Assembly (NCBI RefSeq): GCF_038592905.1
Contig: NZ_CP151943.1
Location: 2,172,501-2,236,500 of the forward strand
Reading direction: 5' to 3'
DNA: 64,000 bases
From: Neobacillus sp. FSL H8-0543
GTDB lineage: Bacteria; Bacillota; Bacilli; Bacillales; Cytobacillaceae
Position numbers and translations under genes: made by a program. The notes under the pieces are model-generated. The model was not told the DNA's origin. It was given only the letters and a program-made list of their open reading frames with translations, and did no database searches. Each line of letters begins with the position of its first letter. The first letter of the stretch is position 1. Shown one piece after another: positions 18,420-26,452 of the stretch.

Positions 18420-18562
18420 ATAAGCGCCCGTTTAGCGACGTATGGACTGGAGCGCTCCGCATGAGATAAAGGAAACACGAAGAGCGTTAGCGATTCGATG
18501 TTGACTTATCGTAAGGAGGAGAGCGAAGTCCACTAGTCGCTGGGCGCTGGTGCTAGATTCAG
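18420..18562. repeat. Family D dispersed repeat (about 140 bp)
   Basis: The element runs from AAGCGCCCGTTTAGCGAC to CTAGTCGCTGGGCGCT with internal GATGTTGACTTATCG and GGAGGAGAGCGAAGTCC. The ends are inverted (GCGCCC / GGGCGC). From memory this matches a repeat found many times in Bacillus intergenic regions; only this copy is in the window. It ends about 20 bp before the ribosome binding site of the LysM-NlpC gene, so it is probably part of that leader. Confidence 0.7.
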
Positions 18563-18584
18563 AAAATTAGAGGTGAATTTCTAG

Positions 18585-19637
18585 ATGAAGAAGACCATTG
18601 TCCGCGCCGTATCGACAGCAGCGTTCCTTTCGACTGTTTATGCCGGAACTGCATTTGCCAGTGAATACACAGTCAAAAAAGGCGACACCTTATCGGGTAT
18701 TGCCTTACAGAACAAAACGTCTGTTGCAAAAATAAAGACCTTGAACAGTTTGAAATCTGATACGATCTACGTGAATCAAAAGCTGAAGCTTAGCGAGGAA
18801 GCCGTATCCACTCAACCAGCAGTGACGGCACCTGTCCCAACCGTTACAGCTAGTGTGTACACAGTCAAAAGCGGTGACTATCTAGGCAAGATTGCAATGG
18901 AATTCGACCTTACCGTTAAGGAATTGAAGAAGCTCAACAATCTTACCTCTGATTTGATTTATCCAGGGCAGAAGATGAAGGTTTCATCCAATCCTGTAGT
19001 GGTCACCCCGCCGACCGTTGTTACTCCGCCAACAGTGGTGACACCACCACCAACAACCACACCGAGTGTCCCAACAACAGCGGTGACAACTTATACTGTT
19101 AAAAGCGGTGATTATCTCGGGAAAATTGCCAGTCAATTTAAGGTAACCGTACAGGAACTAAAAACACTTAACGGCTTGAAATCAGATATGATTTTTATCG
19201 GGCAAAAGCTATCGGTTGTTGCAGCGGCTGGGAACCCGCCAACGCAAGAAGTAACGGCGCCAGTAACAGATGTAATCACGAATCTAATCAAGACCGCTAA
19301 AGGCTTAATGGGGATCCCCTATGTGTGGGGCGGCAGCACCGTGAACGGTTTTGACTGCAGCGGCTTCATCTATTATGTCGCGAACAAATCAGGGCTGAAA
19401 GATATCGGACGTACCAACGCAGAAGGCTACTACAGCCGGTCCTACTATGTGGACAAGCCACAACTAGGCGACCTTGTCTTTTTTGAAAATACATATAAAA
19501 AAGGAATCTCACACGTCGGCTTCTACGTAGGCGATAACCAATTCATCCACGCCGATGAAAAGGCTGGGATTACCATTACCAACTTAAACAACAACTACTG
19601 GTCCAAACACTTTGATGGATTTAAGAAGTTTTATTAG
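18585..19637 (+). CDS. LysM-NlpC/P60 peptidoglycan endopeptidase (LytF/CwlS-like)
   Basis: This 350-residue exported hydrolase has a signal peptide (about 1-25), three LysM domains (about 27-70, 91-134 and 168-212, each starting YTVK(K/S)GD), a Pro/Thr/Val-rich linker, and a C-terminal NlpC/P60 domain with Cys258 (FDCSGF), His310 (SHVGFYVG) and His322 (IHADE). Such enzymes cut D-Glu to meso-DAP bonds in stem peptides and work in cell separation. AGAGGTG precedes the ATG. The leader contains the family D repeat. A family A repeat starts directly at the stop codon and probably acts as a terminator-like hairpin. Confidence 0.93.
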   Translation: MKKTIVRAVSTAAFLSTVYAGTAFASEYTVKKGDTLSGIALQNKTSVAKIKTLNSLKSDTIYVNQKLKLSEEAVSTQPAVTAPVPTVTASVYTVKSGDYLGKIAMEFDLTVKELKKLNNLTSDLIYPGQKMKVSSNPVVVTPPTVVTPPTVVTPPPTTTPSVPTTAVTTYTVKSGDYLGKIASQFKVTVQELKTLNGLKSDMIFIGQKLSVVAAAGNPPTQEVTAPVTDVITNLIKTAKGLMGIPYVWGGSTVNGFDCSGFIYYVANKSGLKDIGRTNAEGYYSRSYYVDKPQLGDLVFFENTYKKGISHVGFYVGDNQFIHADEKAGITITNLNNNYWSKHFDGFKKFY

Positions 19638-19803
19638 GTGGGAAGCCAGGGGGACGATTCGTTCTCGTGGCTTTTTTTCCTAGGATGGAGTGAAGCACGG
19701 GGCGGTTCTCGTGCTTTATTTTTGTTTAAAGTGCCAAGGGGACGGTTCTACTGGTTTTATTCTTACGATAGGGATGTACCACCAGAACCGTCCCCGTGGT
19801 TTT
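19638..19803. repeat. Family A dispersed repeat, double copy
   Basis: It begins at the stop of the LysM gene with AGCCAGGGGGACGATTC and TTCTCGTGGCTTTTTTTCC. A second palindrome follows: AAGGGGACGGTTCTACTGG at 19736 pairs with CCAGAACCGTCCCCGTGG at 19782. It fills the convergent gap to the acetyltransferase gene, where it may terminate transcription from both sides. Confidence 0.85.
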
Positions 19804-19805
19804 TA

Positions 19806-20261
19806 TTAAATCTCTTTTTCCATCAATACATTTGTCGTCTGATAACCTAATTTTTCATATAATCCTCTTGCCACTTTGTTATGACCAAAAACGTGCAGAC
19901 CTATTTTTTTCATGCCCAGTTTCTGCCCAACATTCTCTATTTGCTTCATTGCTTCTTTGGCATATCCAAACCCTTGGTATTCTTCTACTACATAAATATC
20001 ATAAATATATCCTTTTTCTTCAGATAGCTGTGCAAGCCATATAGCTCCAATGGCGCTATCGTCATTTAAAATAGTGTATAAGAAATTATTCTCAGTCTTC
20101 TCACCCTTAGGTAAAAGCCTTGTATATTCCTCCACCGCTTTACTAATTGATTCTTCTTGATTCCAATTTCCAGATAAAACTTTTTCTTCCGCATATGATT
20201 TAGTCGCTAAAGAAACATATTTTTGATATTCATTGGAATTCATTATAACTAAAGTAATCAT
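19806..20261 (-). CDS. GNAT-family N-acetyltransferase
   Basis: The 151-residue protein has the GNAT acetyl-CoA site IYVVEEYQGFGYAKEAMKQI (about 93-112) and the later GLHVFGHNKVARGLYEKLGY strand-helix typical of motif B. The substrate cannot be predicted. AAGGGGGAG precedes the ATG. Family A repeats lie on both sides, so the gene is probably its own transcription unit. Confidence 0.88.
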   Translation of the reverse strand: MITLVIMNSNEYQKYVSLATKSYAEEKVLSGNWNQEESISKAVEEYTRLLPKGEKTENNFLYTILNDDSAIGAIWLAQLSEEKGYIYDIYVVEEYQGFGYAKEAMKQIENVGQKLGMKKIGLHVFGHNKVARGLYEKLGYQTTNVLMEKEI

Positions 20262-20324
20262 TGTTTTTACTCCCCCTTATCCACTAACTTCTATAAGATA
20301 GCAATCGATTCCTTCTTAGAGGAA

Positions 20325-20437
20325 ACACAGGGCTATCGGCTCCCCTGCTATATTTTTGTTTAAAGTGCTAAGGGGAAGGTTCTCCCCTTTTTCCTGCTAG
20401 GGAAATGTGCCATGAGAACCGTCGCCTCGGCTTTTCT
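20325..20437. repeat. Family A dispersed repeat, degenerate double copy
   Basis: AACACAGGGCTATCGGCTCC, AAGGGGAAGGTTCTCCCC and GAGAACCGTCGCCTCGGCTT match parts of the copies at 18108 and 19638, including the spacer TTTTTGTTTAAAGTGC. Confidence 0.7.
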
Positions 20438-20512
20438 AAGATAAACACACACCATATGTTTAAGAGAATAATAGTTTGGACAAACTAATGATAGATACGT
20501 AACCAAGGGGGA

Positions 20513-20650
20513 ATGAAAATGAAGGAAAGCAAATTGTTATTATCCGAGTTTACTAACGAAGAAGGCTTCGAACTTAACAACTACCTCACACAGCTGTTTG
20601 ATATTGTTAGAGGCCAGAAGGACCAGGGGGACGTTTTCCTAATAGAGTAA
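20513..20650 (+). CDS. Small gene, 45 aa, possibly truncated
   Basis: The sequence starts MKMKESKLLLSEFTNEEG after AAGGGGG and continues to NNYLTQLFDIVRGQ. The last dozen codons (GQKDQGDVFLIE) are encoded by a fragment like family A (CCAGGGGGACG). This suggests a longer gene whose 3' end was replaced by a repeat. No family is recognised. A clear terminator follows. Confidence 0.4.
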   Translation: MKMKESKLLLSEFTNEEGFELNNYLTQLFDIVRGQKDQGDVFLIE

Positions 20651-20663
20651 GTGAAAGTTACAT

Positions 20664-20685
20664 AAGCCAGGCTGGTGCCTGGCTT
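20664..20685 (+). terminator. Terminator after the 45-aa gene
   Basis: AAGCCAGGC pairs with GCCTGGCTT around a short loop, followed by T residues. Confidence 0.85.
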
Positions 20686-20736
20686 TTTTGCTATGAAGGC
20701 TAAATAGGGTGTCAGGTAACGTTAACGAAAGTAACC

Positions 20737-21894
20737 TCAGTCATTCCAATTCCAGAAGCCTACCTCATCCACTTCTAAATCCCCAACCCAGGCTTCTTCT
20801 TGTAGCTTCAACACTTCCTTTGTCGGTCCAGTGATAACAACGCCATAATGCTGAACCCCATTTTTTTCAAGGAAATCAATTCGTTTTGAAAGGTCTAATC
20901 CCCCAAAGCCAAAGTAGAGTTTGTTTGCTTGTCGTTCATGATCCTTTAGAAAGTATAAGGTCTTCAAGAATTGCTTGTGGAAAATCTTTTGATCCTCTTC
21001 GCTGTAAGCAGGAGAAGAATGACCCTCCGAAACGATTCTACTACCGAATAGTCCCTTTTCTTCTTCTCTGGATTCTAAAATCATGTCATCATCATGCCAA
21101 ATTGGGCTGTTTGGAAAACCAATCGGATCAAAGATAATCCCTTCATCCCTACCTTCTCTTGCTTCCATCCCAGAGTCAACAGCTAACCAAATCAGGTCAA
21201 TGTCTTTTCCTTCAAACCGCTGAAAAACCACTTCTGTTTCGAGTAACTCCGCAAAAGATACATAGGCGGAAACGACCGTTCCTTCAGGAAGCTGCTCTAA
21301 TCTTTTCCAGTCTGACATCCCCCTCGTTCCCACTCCAGGATAGGAAAAGGCCGGTTTATTCTGTGATACATTTCCTAAGTGTTTTCGTTCTGGATAGGCC
21401 ATCATCGAGAAAAGAAAATTAACCTCCATCTCACCCACCTTTACCATATCCGTCCCTACTCTTTTATTTAAATCTCTTGTTGCCTCCAAACCAAAAAACG
21501 GTTTTGAATTTGTACTCGTTCCACCTGTATATCCATAAGGATCGGTTACCGTTAACGTATGGTCGATAATGTTCCTTAACACATCTACTCGATCGGGCTT
21601 CCCCCATGAATAGTAAACAGCAGTTAGTATCGACGAAGCAATCGTAAATACAAGTAGCATCCCAACAGCGAAAAAGGCGGTTTGCCGTCTGGCCTTCCAT
21701 TTACTCCGTCTTAATATCTTTTGCTGCTTTTTTTCGTTACTAGTTGAACCTTTTGCTTCCTCTGGTTTATTTTCCTCAAGGTACTCTTGATATTTTTCCA
21801 GCTTTTCTAACTCTTTTTCAAATTCTTCTAATTCGCTATCAGATAATTCCCCATTCTCGTAAGCATCCAGTTTTCTTTTAAAATCATTACTCAC
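20737..21894 (-). CDS. Anti-sigma factor with N- and C-terminal sigma-regulator domains
   Basis: This 385-residue single-pass membrane protein has a Glu/Lys-rich cytoplasmic N-terminus (DSELEEFEKELEKLEKY), one membrane helix at about 73-95 (FFAVGMLLVFTIASSILTA) and a large extracellular domain with the sigma-regulator C-terminal signature (AYVSFAEL, IDLIWLAVDSG, FGFGGLDLSKR). It should hold the neighbouring ECF sigma factor inactive until an envelope signal arrives. The start is GTG 21894, overlapping the sigma gene by four bases (coupled translation). The activating signal is unknown. Confidence 0.88.
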   Translation of the reverse strand: MSNDFKRKLDAYENGELSDSELEEFEKELEKLEKYQEYLEENKPEEAKGSTSNEKKQQKILRRSKWKARRQTAFFAVGMLLVFTIASSILTAVYYSWGKPDRVDVLRNIIDHTLTVTDPYGYTGGTSTNSKPFFGLEATRDLNKRVGTDMVKVGEMEVNFLFSMMAYPERKHLGNVSQNKPAFSYPGVGTRGMSDWKRLEQLPEGTVVSAYVSFAELLETEVVFQRFEGKDIDLIWLAVDSGMEAREGRDEGIIFDPIGFPNSPIWHDDDMILESREEEKGLFGSRIVSEGHSSPAYSEEDQKIFHKQFLKTLYFLKDHERQANKLYFGFGGLDLSKRIDFLEKNGVQHYGVVITGPTKEVLKLQEEAWVGDLEVDEVGFWNWND

Positions 21895-22385
21895 TTTTCT
21901 ACCGCCTTCCTACCTCTTATCGCCTGCCTGCCACGGAATAATAATACTTTAAAATGAGTGGGTGGCACGTTCATCACTTGCGCTGCTTCATTGTAAGATA
22001 ATCCGTGAAAATCATGTAAAAGCACCGCAGATTTATGTTTTTCCGGTAAGTCTTTTAACATGTTGATGATTTCTTGAATTTCTTCATGAACCACAATCGT
22101 ATCTACAGGTGCCTTTTTCTTATCAAATAATGATAGGAAAAAGCTTTGCTCCTTTATTACCATTCTTTTTTGCTTCCGGTAATGGTCTATAAATGCATGA
22201 TGCGCTACTGTAAAAAGCCATGTTTTAACATTTCCCCCCTCGTAATTCTCAATGTAAAGATGAGCACGGAAAAATGTTTCTTGCGCAAGGTCCTCTGCCG
22301 TATGGTGGTCATAGCAAAGAGAGAGGAGAAAACGATATATATCATGAAAATAAGTTTGATAAATGTCATCAATAGTCTCTATCAT
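21891..22385 (-). CDS. ECF-subfamily RNA polymerase sigma factor
   Basis: The 164-residue sigma-70 ECF protein has region 2 (FHDIYRFLLSLCYDHHTAED, AQETFFRAHLY, TWLFTVAHHAFIDHYRK) and region 4 (LKDLPEKHKSAVLLHDFHGL and YNEAAQVMNVP, a helix-turn-helix). GGGGAGGAG precedes ATG 22385. An ECF-type promoter lies directly upstream, which fits autoregulation. It forms an operon with the anti-sigma gene. Close to SigW/SigX/SigV-type factors in size, but I cannot assign it to a named group. Confidence 0.92.
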   Translation of the reverse strand: MIETIDDIYQTYFHDIYRFLLSLCYDHHTAEDLAQETFFRAHLYIENYEGGNVKTWLFTVAHHAFIDHYRKQKRMVIKEQSFFLSLFDKKKAPVDTIVVHEEIQEIINMLKDLPEKHKSAVLLHDFHGLSYNEAAQVMNVPPTHFKVLLFRGRQAIRGRKAVEK

Positions 22386-22407
22386 CCGCTCCTCCCCTCA
22401 TCAATAG

Positions 22408-22433
22408 CACGGATAAGAATGAAAAAAGTTACA
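22408..22433 (-). promoter_or_regulatory. ECF-type autoregulatory promoter candidate
   Basis: On the minus strand TGTAAC is followed 16 bp later by CGTG, just upstream of the sigma gene's ribosome binding site. ECF promoters in Bacillus usually have an AAC-containing -35 and a CGT-containing -10 with this spacing. Confidence 0.5.
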
Positions 22434-22596
22434 GGGAATATCTAAAATAGGAAAATATTTTTTCTTTATTAGAAACTTTTCACTAAAAATTGTAAGGCAA
22501 TTTAGATTTTAACATGAAGTATGCTAGAATAAATTAGAGTTTCGAAGAAATGTTCTTAAGTAGGAGAAGTAACTTTTTTAAATAGGAGGGATAAAT

Positions 22597-22704
22597 TTGA
22601 GTATTTCAACTATAATTACGACTACTTGCTTTATTATTTCCTTAGTGTGTTTTTTGTTTGTAGGAATAACAAAGGTTTACTTAGAAAAAAAAGGGAGAGT
22701 ATGA
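22597..22704 (+). CDS. Small single-helix membrane protein, 35 aa
   Basis: AGGAGGG lies six bases before a TTG start. The product is nearly all one membrane helix (CFIISLVCFLFVGI) with a basic C-terminus (YLEKKGRV). It is divergent from the ECF sigma gene, so it might be a target of that sigma or a small membrane regulator. No family recognised. The strong ribosome binding site is the main support. Confidence 0.6.
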   Translation: MSISTIITTTCFIISLVCFLFVGITKVYLEKKGRV

Positions 22705-22797
22705 TTTGTCATAAACTCATTTTAACAGGGGAACTTTAGGATGTCCTTCATATGCTCGATTAAGAAAAAAACTACAGGAACGAATCTCCCGGCTTCA

Positions 22798-22842
22798 TTC
22801 CTGCAACAAGAATGTGCCTCGAGAACCGTCCCCTCGGTTTTT
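22798..22842. repeat. Family A dispersed repeat, half copy
   Basis: AAGAATGTGCCTCGAGAACC and GTCCCCTCGGTTTTT match the right half of other family A copies. It abuts the 3' end of the GGDEF gene, where it could act as its terminator. Confidence 0.75.
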
Positions 22843-23779
22843 ATTTTGTTAAACAGCAACTGCCCTTAACCATTTTACATTCTTTTTTTACTACTGCTAT
22901 GTATTCGGTCAGTTCATCCACATTATTAAATTGTTGGTTATGGTTGGTAACAACGGCTATCGATAACGACACAATGGCTATCTTTTCTTTAACCCCTTGC
23001 CGATTTTCCGCTATTACATATTTTTGTGCTAGGTGATTGGATTTGTAAAAACGCTTAATATTTTTATCAAAGTCTTTCAAAATGGCCTCGCACATTACTT
23101 GATAATCATAATGATCGAGAATGATAATGAAATCATCTCCGCCAATATGCCCCAAAAACAACCCTTTTTCATCACAATATCTTTTCAATAGATTGGCCGT
23201 TTCTGTTAGCAGGTCATCCCCCTTTTTAAAACCATAGGTATCGTTATAGGATTTAAAATGATCTAAATCGAAGTAGAGGACGCTATATTTTTCCTGGTGT
23301 AAAATCTCCTTGAGCTTATTATCGATAACCAGGTTCCCCGGCAATTTCGTTAAAGGACTTAAAAAGCTCGCAAATTCTACCTGAACCTCTACCAATTTCA
23401 TTAGTAATTGGTGAATATTTACTATGCCAATATATTTATTATCCTTCGTTACGATTACATAATCATACAGATCCTCTTCTTTTCTTTCCATTGCTAACTT
23501 ACTTACCGTTGTAATGGACTGATAGTAATCTACTATAAGAGGTTCTTTATTCGCGAGTAATTCAACGGATCGGCCAATATAGAGATTATACCCGTATAAA
23601 TCGCCCAATTTCTGATAAAAATCCGTTCTTGTTATTAGGGAAATGGGCACATCTTGATCTACAACAACGATCCCAAGTATTTTCGTATCCCCGCTAAATA
23701 TCTTATCCACTGTTTTATTGACCGTGTTAAGGGAAATAGATGGTACCTGTTTTGCTATATCACCAACATAATCTACCAT
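22841..23779 (-). CDS. CBS-pair plus GGDEF diguanylate cyclase
   Basis: This 312-residue protein has an N-terminal CBS-like pair (about 1-130, with ILGIVVVDQDVPISLITR and YVIVTKDNKYIGIVNI) followed by a GGDEF domain (about 140-305). FDLDHFKSYNDTYG carries metal and substrate residues, and the signature is GGDDF at about 213-217, compatible with activity; there is no RxxD inhibitory site upstream of it. It should make c-di-GMP. The start is ATG 23779, with AAGGAG upstream. It lies just downstream of an EAL gene, with a family A repeat between. Related proteins I know carry EAL, CBS and GGDEF in one chain, so the pair may be a split gene. Confidence 0.85.
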   Translation of the reverse strand: MVDYVGDIAKQVPSISLNTVNKTVDKIFSGDTKILGIVVVDQDVPISLITRTDFYQKLGDLYGYNLYIGRSVELLANKEPLIVDYYQSITTVSKLAMERKEEDLYDYVIVTKDNKYIGIVNIHQLLMKLVEVQVEFASFLSPLTKLPGNLVIDNKLKEILHQEKYSVLYFDLDHFKSYNDTYGFKKGDDLLTETANLLKRYCDEKGLFLGHIGGDDFIIILDHYDYQVMCEAILKDFDKNIKRFYKSNHLAQKYVIAENRQGVKEKIAIVSLSIAVVTNHNQQFNNVDELTEYIAVVKKECKMVKGSCCLTK

Positions 23780-23802
23780 AGCGGCGTCTCCTTTTGCCAA
23801 AA

Positions 23803-23878
23803 GACCACGGGGACGGTTTTCCTGGCTTTATTCCTTCAATAAGAATGTGCTACTAGAACCGTGCCCCTGGCTCTCCAT
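23803..23878. repeat. Family A dispersed repeat at the EAL/GGDEF junction
   Basis: ACCACGGGGACGGTTTTCC and AAGAATGTGCTACTAGAACC with GTGCCCCTGGCT form an imperfect palindrome of about 75 bp. It covers the last dozen or so codons of the EAL gene and the whole spacer before the GGDEF gene. Confidence 0.88.
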
Positions 23879-24754
23879 CGGGTTTTTCCCTGGTCTTACT
23901 TCCTCATGCGGCCTTCCAAGCGCATATCCTTGACCATAATCGATTCCTTGCTCCCGTATATAGGCCAAGTCTTCCAGTCTTTCGATTCCTTCTGCAATAA
24001 TTTCGGTACATGATTGTTTTGCATATTCTATTATTAACTTAACCAACTGCTGTTGTTCTTTATTTTTATCAATATGCTGAATCAAGGACTTATCTAGTTT
24101 AATAAACTCTGGCTTTAAATAAACTAACGTTTTTAGACTGTTGTAGCCAGACCCGACATCATCGATAGCAATTCGATATCCTTGCCTGCGATAATTTGAA
24201 AGAACTTTTTCAAAAAGTGTAAAGTCTGACACAGCACTTCTCTCCGTCAATTCAAAAACGACCTGATTCGGCTGTATCCCAAGCTCAGATAAAAGCTGCA
24301 GCGTTTCTCCACTATGATAGTTTGCATCAAGTAACACATTCGGGTGAATATTAATAAAAATTAAAGCTGGATGCTGGTCGACATCCCACTTATTTCTATC
24401 CATGAAACGTTTAAAAGACAAATTTCTACAAAAACATTCAAAGGAAAACACTTGATTTGATTGCCCAACAAATTCATAGAAATATTCCGTGTTCGGAAAT
24501 AACTTACTAGCTGCCGGGCGATTTAAGGCCTCATACCCAACCGTTTCCCCTGACAGTAATTTCACGATTGGCTGAAAGAATGTATCTAAAGCATGATTAT
24601 TCATGATCTTCTGCAATTCCTTCAACCTCTTATAATATAAAATTTCCCTTTGTCCTCTTTCACTTAGGTGCTTTAAATAAGTAAATAACAGATTCGTTCT
24701 CGACATCGACTTTACCTGTAGATCTAATTGCCTATACATAGCTGTCGCACCCAC
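23828..24754 (-). CDS. EAL-domain c-di-GMP phosphodiesterase
   Basis: This 308-residue protein is mostly one EAL domain. The signature is YEALNRP (EAL at 75-77), with DDVGSGYNSL (198-207) in place of the usual DDFG, EGIE at 255-258 and QGYALGRP at 275-282. The main metal and catalytic residues seem present, so it probably degrades c-di-GMP. The final 15 or so residues (from about 294) are encoded by a family A repeat, so the native C-terminus is lost or was once fused to the CBS-GGDEF protein. The start (GTG 24754, or ATG five codons later) has no strong ribosome binding site. Confidence 0.86.
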   Translation of the reverse strand: MGATAMYRQLDLQVKSMSRTNLLFTYLKHLSERGQREILYYKRLKELQKIMNNHALDTFFQPIVKLLSGETVGYEALNRPAASKLFPNTEYFYEFVGQSNQVFSFECFCRNLSFKRFMDRNKWDVDQHPALIFINIHPNVLLDANYHSGETLQLLSELGIQPNQVVFELTERSAVSDFTLFEKVLSNYRRQGYRIAIDDVGSGYNSLKTLVYLKPEFIKLDKSLIQHIDKNKEQQQLVKLIIEYAKQSCTEIIAEGIERLEDLAYIREQGIDYGQGYALGRPHEEVRPGKNPMESQGHGSSSTFLLKE

Positions 24755-24920
24755 TTTAGAAAGATAATATATAACCCTATCATAATGACAAAATGTAAAA
24801 ATAATGTTTGGCTAACATTAAGTATTCGTTAAGAATCAGGAGAAAAGTACTAGGGGGAAAGATCATGGGGATGGTTCTCCCTGTTCTTAATTCCTGGCAT
24901 ACTGCTTTAGGACAAAAAAA

Positions 24921-24947
24921 GGCTTTACTCTTATTGTGAGTAAAGCC
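24921..24947 (-). terminator. Terminator of the SnoaL-like gene
   Basis: GGCTTTACTC pairs with GAGTAAAGCC; on the minus strand seven T residues follow. Confidence 0.88.
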
Positions 24948-24998
24948 CTAATAGGAATTGCAGCAATCCCTTTATCACCAATCAAAATAGTATATTTT

Positions 24999-25439
24999 TT
25001 ACTTCAAGTTAAAAATTCCCTTACCCGTTTCAATATTTATAGGCAATGATGAATGTTCATGAGCTATGACCCAAGATTCATTCACTTTTTTTAAACCATA
25101 TGTAAACCGATTTGTTATCTGACGAAGTTGCTCACCATTTTCTTCTTGGTGTGCAGCAAAGGTTACAGCACAATGAACAAATGCGAGATTTGAATTTTCT
25201 TCAACAACTAGGTCATTAAATTCAACTTTAAGTAAAACACCATCCTCACTCAATCCATTAAACCACTCTCTCACGTTTTCCTTCCATGAAGAAATACCGT
25301 TGCTCTCCCAGTTCCCCCAGCAATCATAAATATGCATATCGGGAGCATACATGGATAAGAATTTTTCAACATCTTTTTCGTAAACTGCATTTTTGTAATT
25401 TTCAAGAACATCTTGAACTGTGAAAAAAACCTCCGTCAT
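24999..25439 (-). CDS. SnoaL/NTF2-like protein (DUF4440-type)
   Basis: This 146-residue protein has the NTF2-like cone fold pattern: N-terminal helix FTVQDVLENYKNAVYEKDVE, FLSMYAPDMHIYDCWGNWE, then strands ending in SWVIAHEHSSLP. Members include ketosteroid isomerase-like enzymes and many proteins of unknown role; no substrate can be given. AGGGGATG precedes the ATG, and a terminator follows the stop. It appears to be a single-gene unit. Confidence 0.82.
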   Translation of the reverse strand: MTEVFFTVQDVLENYKNAVYEKDVEKFLSMYAPDMHIYDCWGNWESNGISSWKENVREWFNGLSEDGVLLKVEFNDLVVEENSNLAFVHCAVTFAAHQEENGEQLRQITNRFTYGLKKVNESWVIAHEHSSLPINIETGKGIFNLK

Positions 25440-25555
25440 TCACTTCATCCCCTTTACCTTATTTCAGAAATGTAAGTATGTAACTATAGATTTCTATATT
25501 CATTCATTTTTTCCTTCTTCAAGTAAATTACCTAGCTGCTTAAGTATATTTTTTT

Positions 25556-25632
25556 AGAACCGTTACTGTGGTTTCCCCCGCGGATTCTGCACCGTATCTA
25601 CAGACCACCAGAACTTCCCCGCGGTTTTTTCC
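25556..25632. repeat. Family A-like repeat
   Basis: AGAACCGTTACTGTGGTTTC and ACCAGAACTTCCCCGCGGTT are the two half-palindromes, separated by about 35 bp. The second half is the usual terminator-like GCGGTTTTTT. Confidence 0.7.
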
Positions 25633-25673
25633 AATATATTCTGGTTATCCTAGACAGGAGAAAGGGTGGTTTC

Positions 25674-25961
25674 ATGTCGATGTACCGGACCAGAACGGAG
25701 CAGGAATGGGTTTTTGAATATGTAACGAGGAAGCCGCAGCCGACACCTGTTGTATTGGGGTCAAAGGGGACGTGGTCAGGGAACGGGAAACCGATGATCA
25801 TTCTAATCGGGTTCACTCTCATCGACGTGTTGACCCTGGCCGATATATACGATGCTGCCCATCACGCCATAAGAGAAATGAAGCACCAAGGAATCACCTA
25901 CTACGCAATCAACATCATCGAAAAGAAGAAAGTGAAGGAGATTATTGAGGAGTGGAAATAG
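25674..25961 (+). CDS. Hypothetical protein, 95 aa
   Basis: The gene starts ATGTCGATGTACCGG after AGGAGAAAGG. The product contains a basic N-terminal part with the sequence RKPQPTPVVLGSKGTW, a hydrophobic stretch (MIILIGFTLIDVLTLADIY) and a helical C-terminus ending KEIIEEWK. I do not recognise the family. Good ribosome binding site and codon use support it. A long direct repeat starts directly after its stop. Confidence 0.6.
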   Translation: MSMYRTRTEQEWVFEYVTRKPQPTPVVLGSKGTWSGNGKPMIILIGFTLIDVLTLADIYDAAHHAIREMKHQGITYYAINIIEKKKVKEIIEEWK

Positions 25962-25962
25962 G

Positions 25963-26369
25963 CGAAGTAAGGTAACTTTGGTTAAAAATTGGGGCCAGAG
26001 ATCAAATCCGCAGATAGACCATCGAAAAAGGCAGATAGAGCCATCAATTCGGCAGATAAGAGAAACTTCGGAGGACCCAAGTACAAAAAGTTCAAGGATT
26101 TCACCTTATTACCAAGCATAAAATCCCATATAAAGGAAAATACATAACCGAAGTAAGGTAACTTAGGTTCAAAACTGGGGCCAGTGATCAAATCCGCAGA
26201 TAGAATGAGGATTTTGGCAGATAGACCATCGAAAAAGGCAGATAGAACGATCAAATTGGCAGATAAGAGAACTTCGGAGGACCCAAGTACCAAGAATTCA
26301 AGGATTTCAGCATATTATCAAGCTGCAAATTCCATATAAAGGAAATTATGTAACCGAAGTAAGGTAACT
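25963..26369. repeat. Two long direct repeats (about 186 and 206 bp) carrying 21-bp GCAGATA arrays
   Basis: CGAAGTAAGGTAACTT starts copies at 25963 and 26149, and a third partial copy at 26355. Each full copy holds GGGGCCAG, ATCAAATCCGCAGATAGA, then GCAGATA motifs every 21 bp (26010, 26031, 26052; and 26196, 26217, 26238, 26259), then AACTTCGGAGGACCCAAGTA and ATATAAAGGAAA. The second copy has one extra 21-bp unit, which accounts for its greater length. There is no gene in this 491-bp gap. Confidence 0.9.
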
Positions 26370-26452
26370 AAAGAAAGATTGTTTAAGAAGGAATTCAATT
26401 AGTCAGAAGAGAAATAAAATATGAGTAGGAAATAAAAGGATTTGGGGGGATA

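Noticed and set aside
22729..22860. Short plus-strand frame reading into the family A repeat
   Set aside because: It has no convincing ribosome binding site and half of it is repeat sequence.
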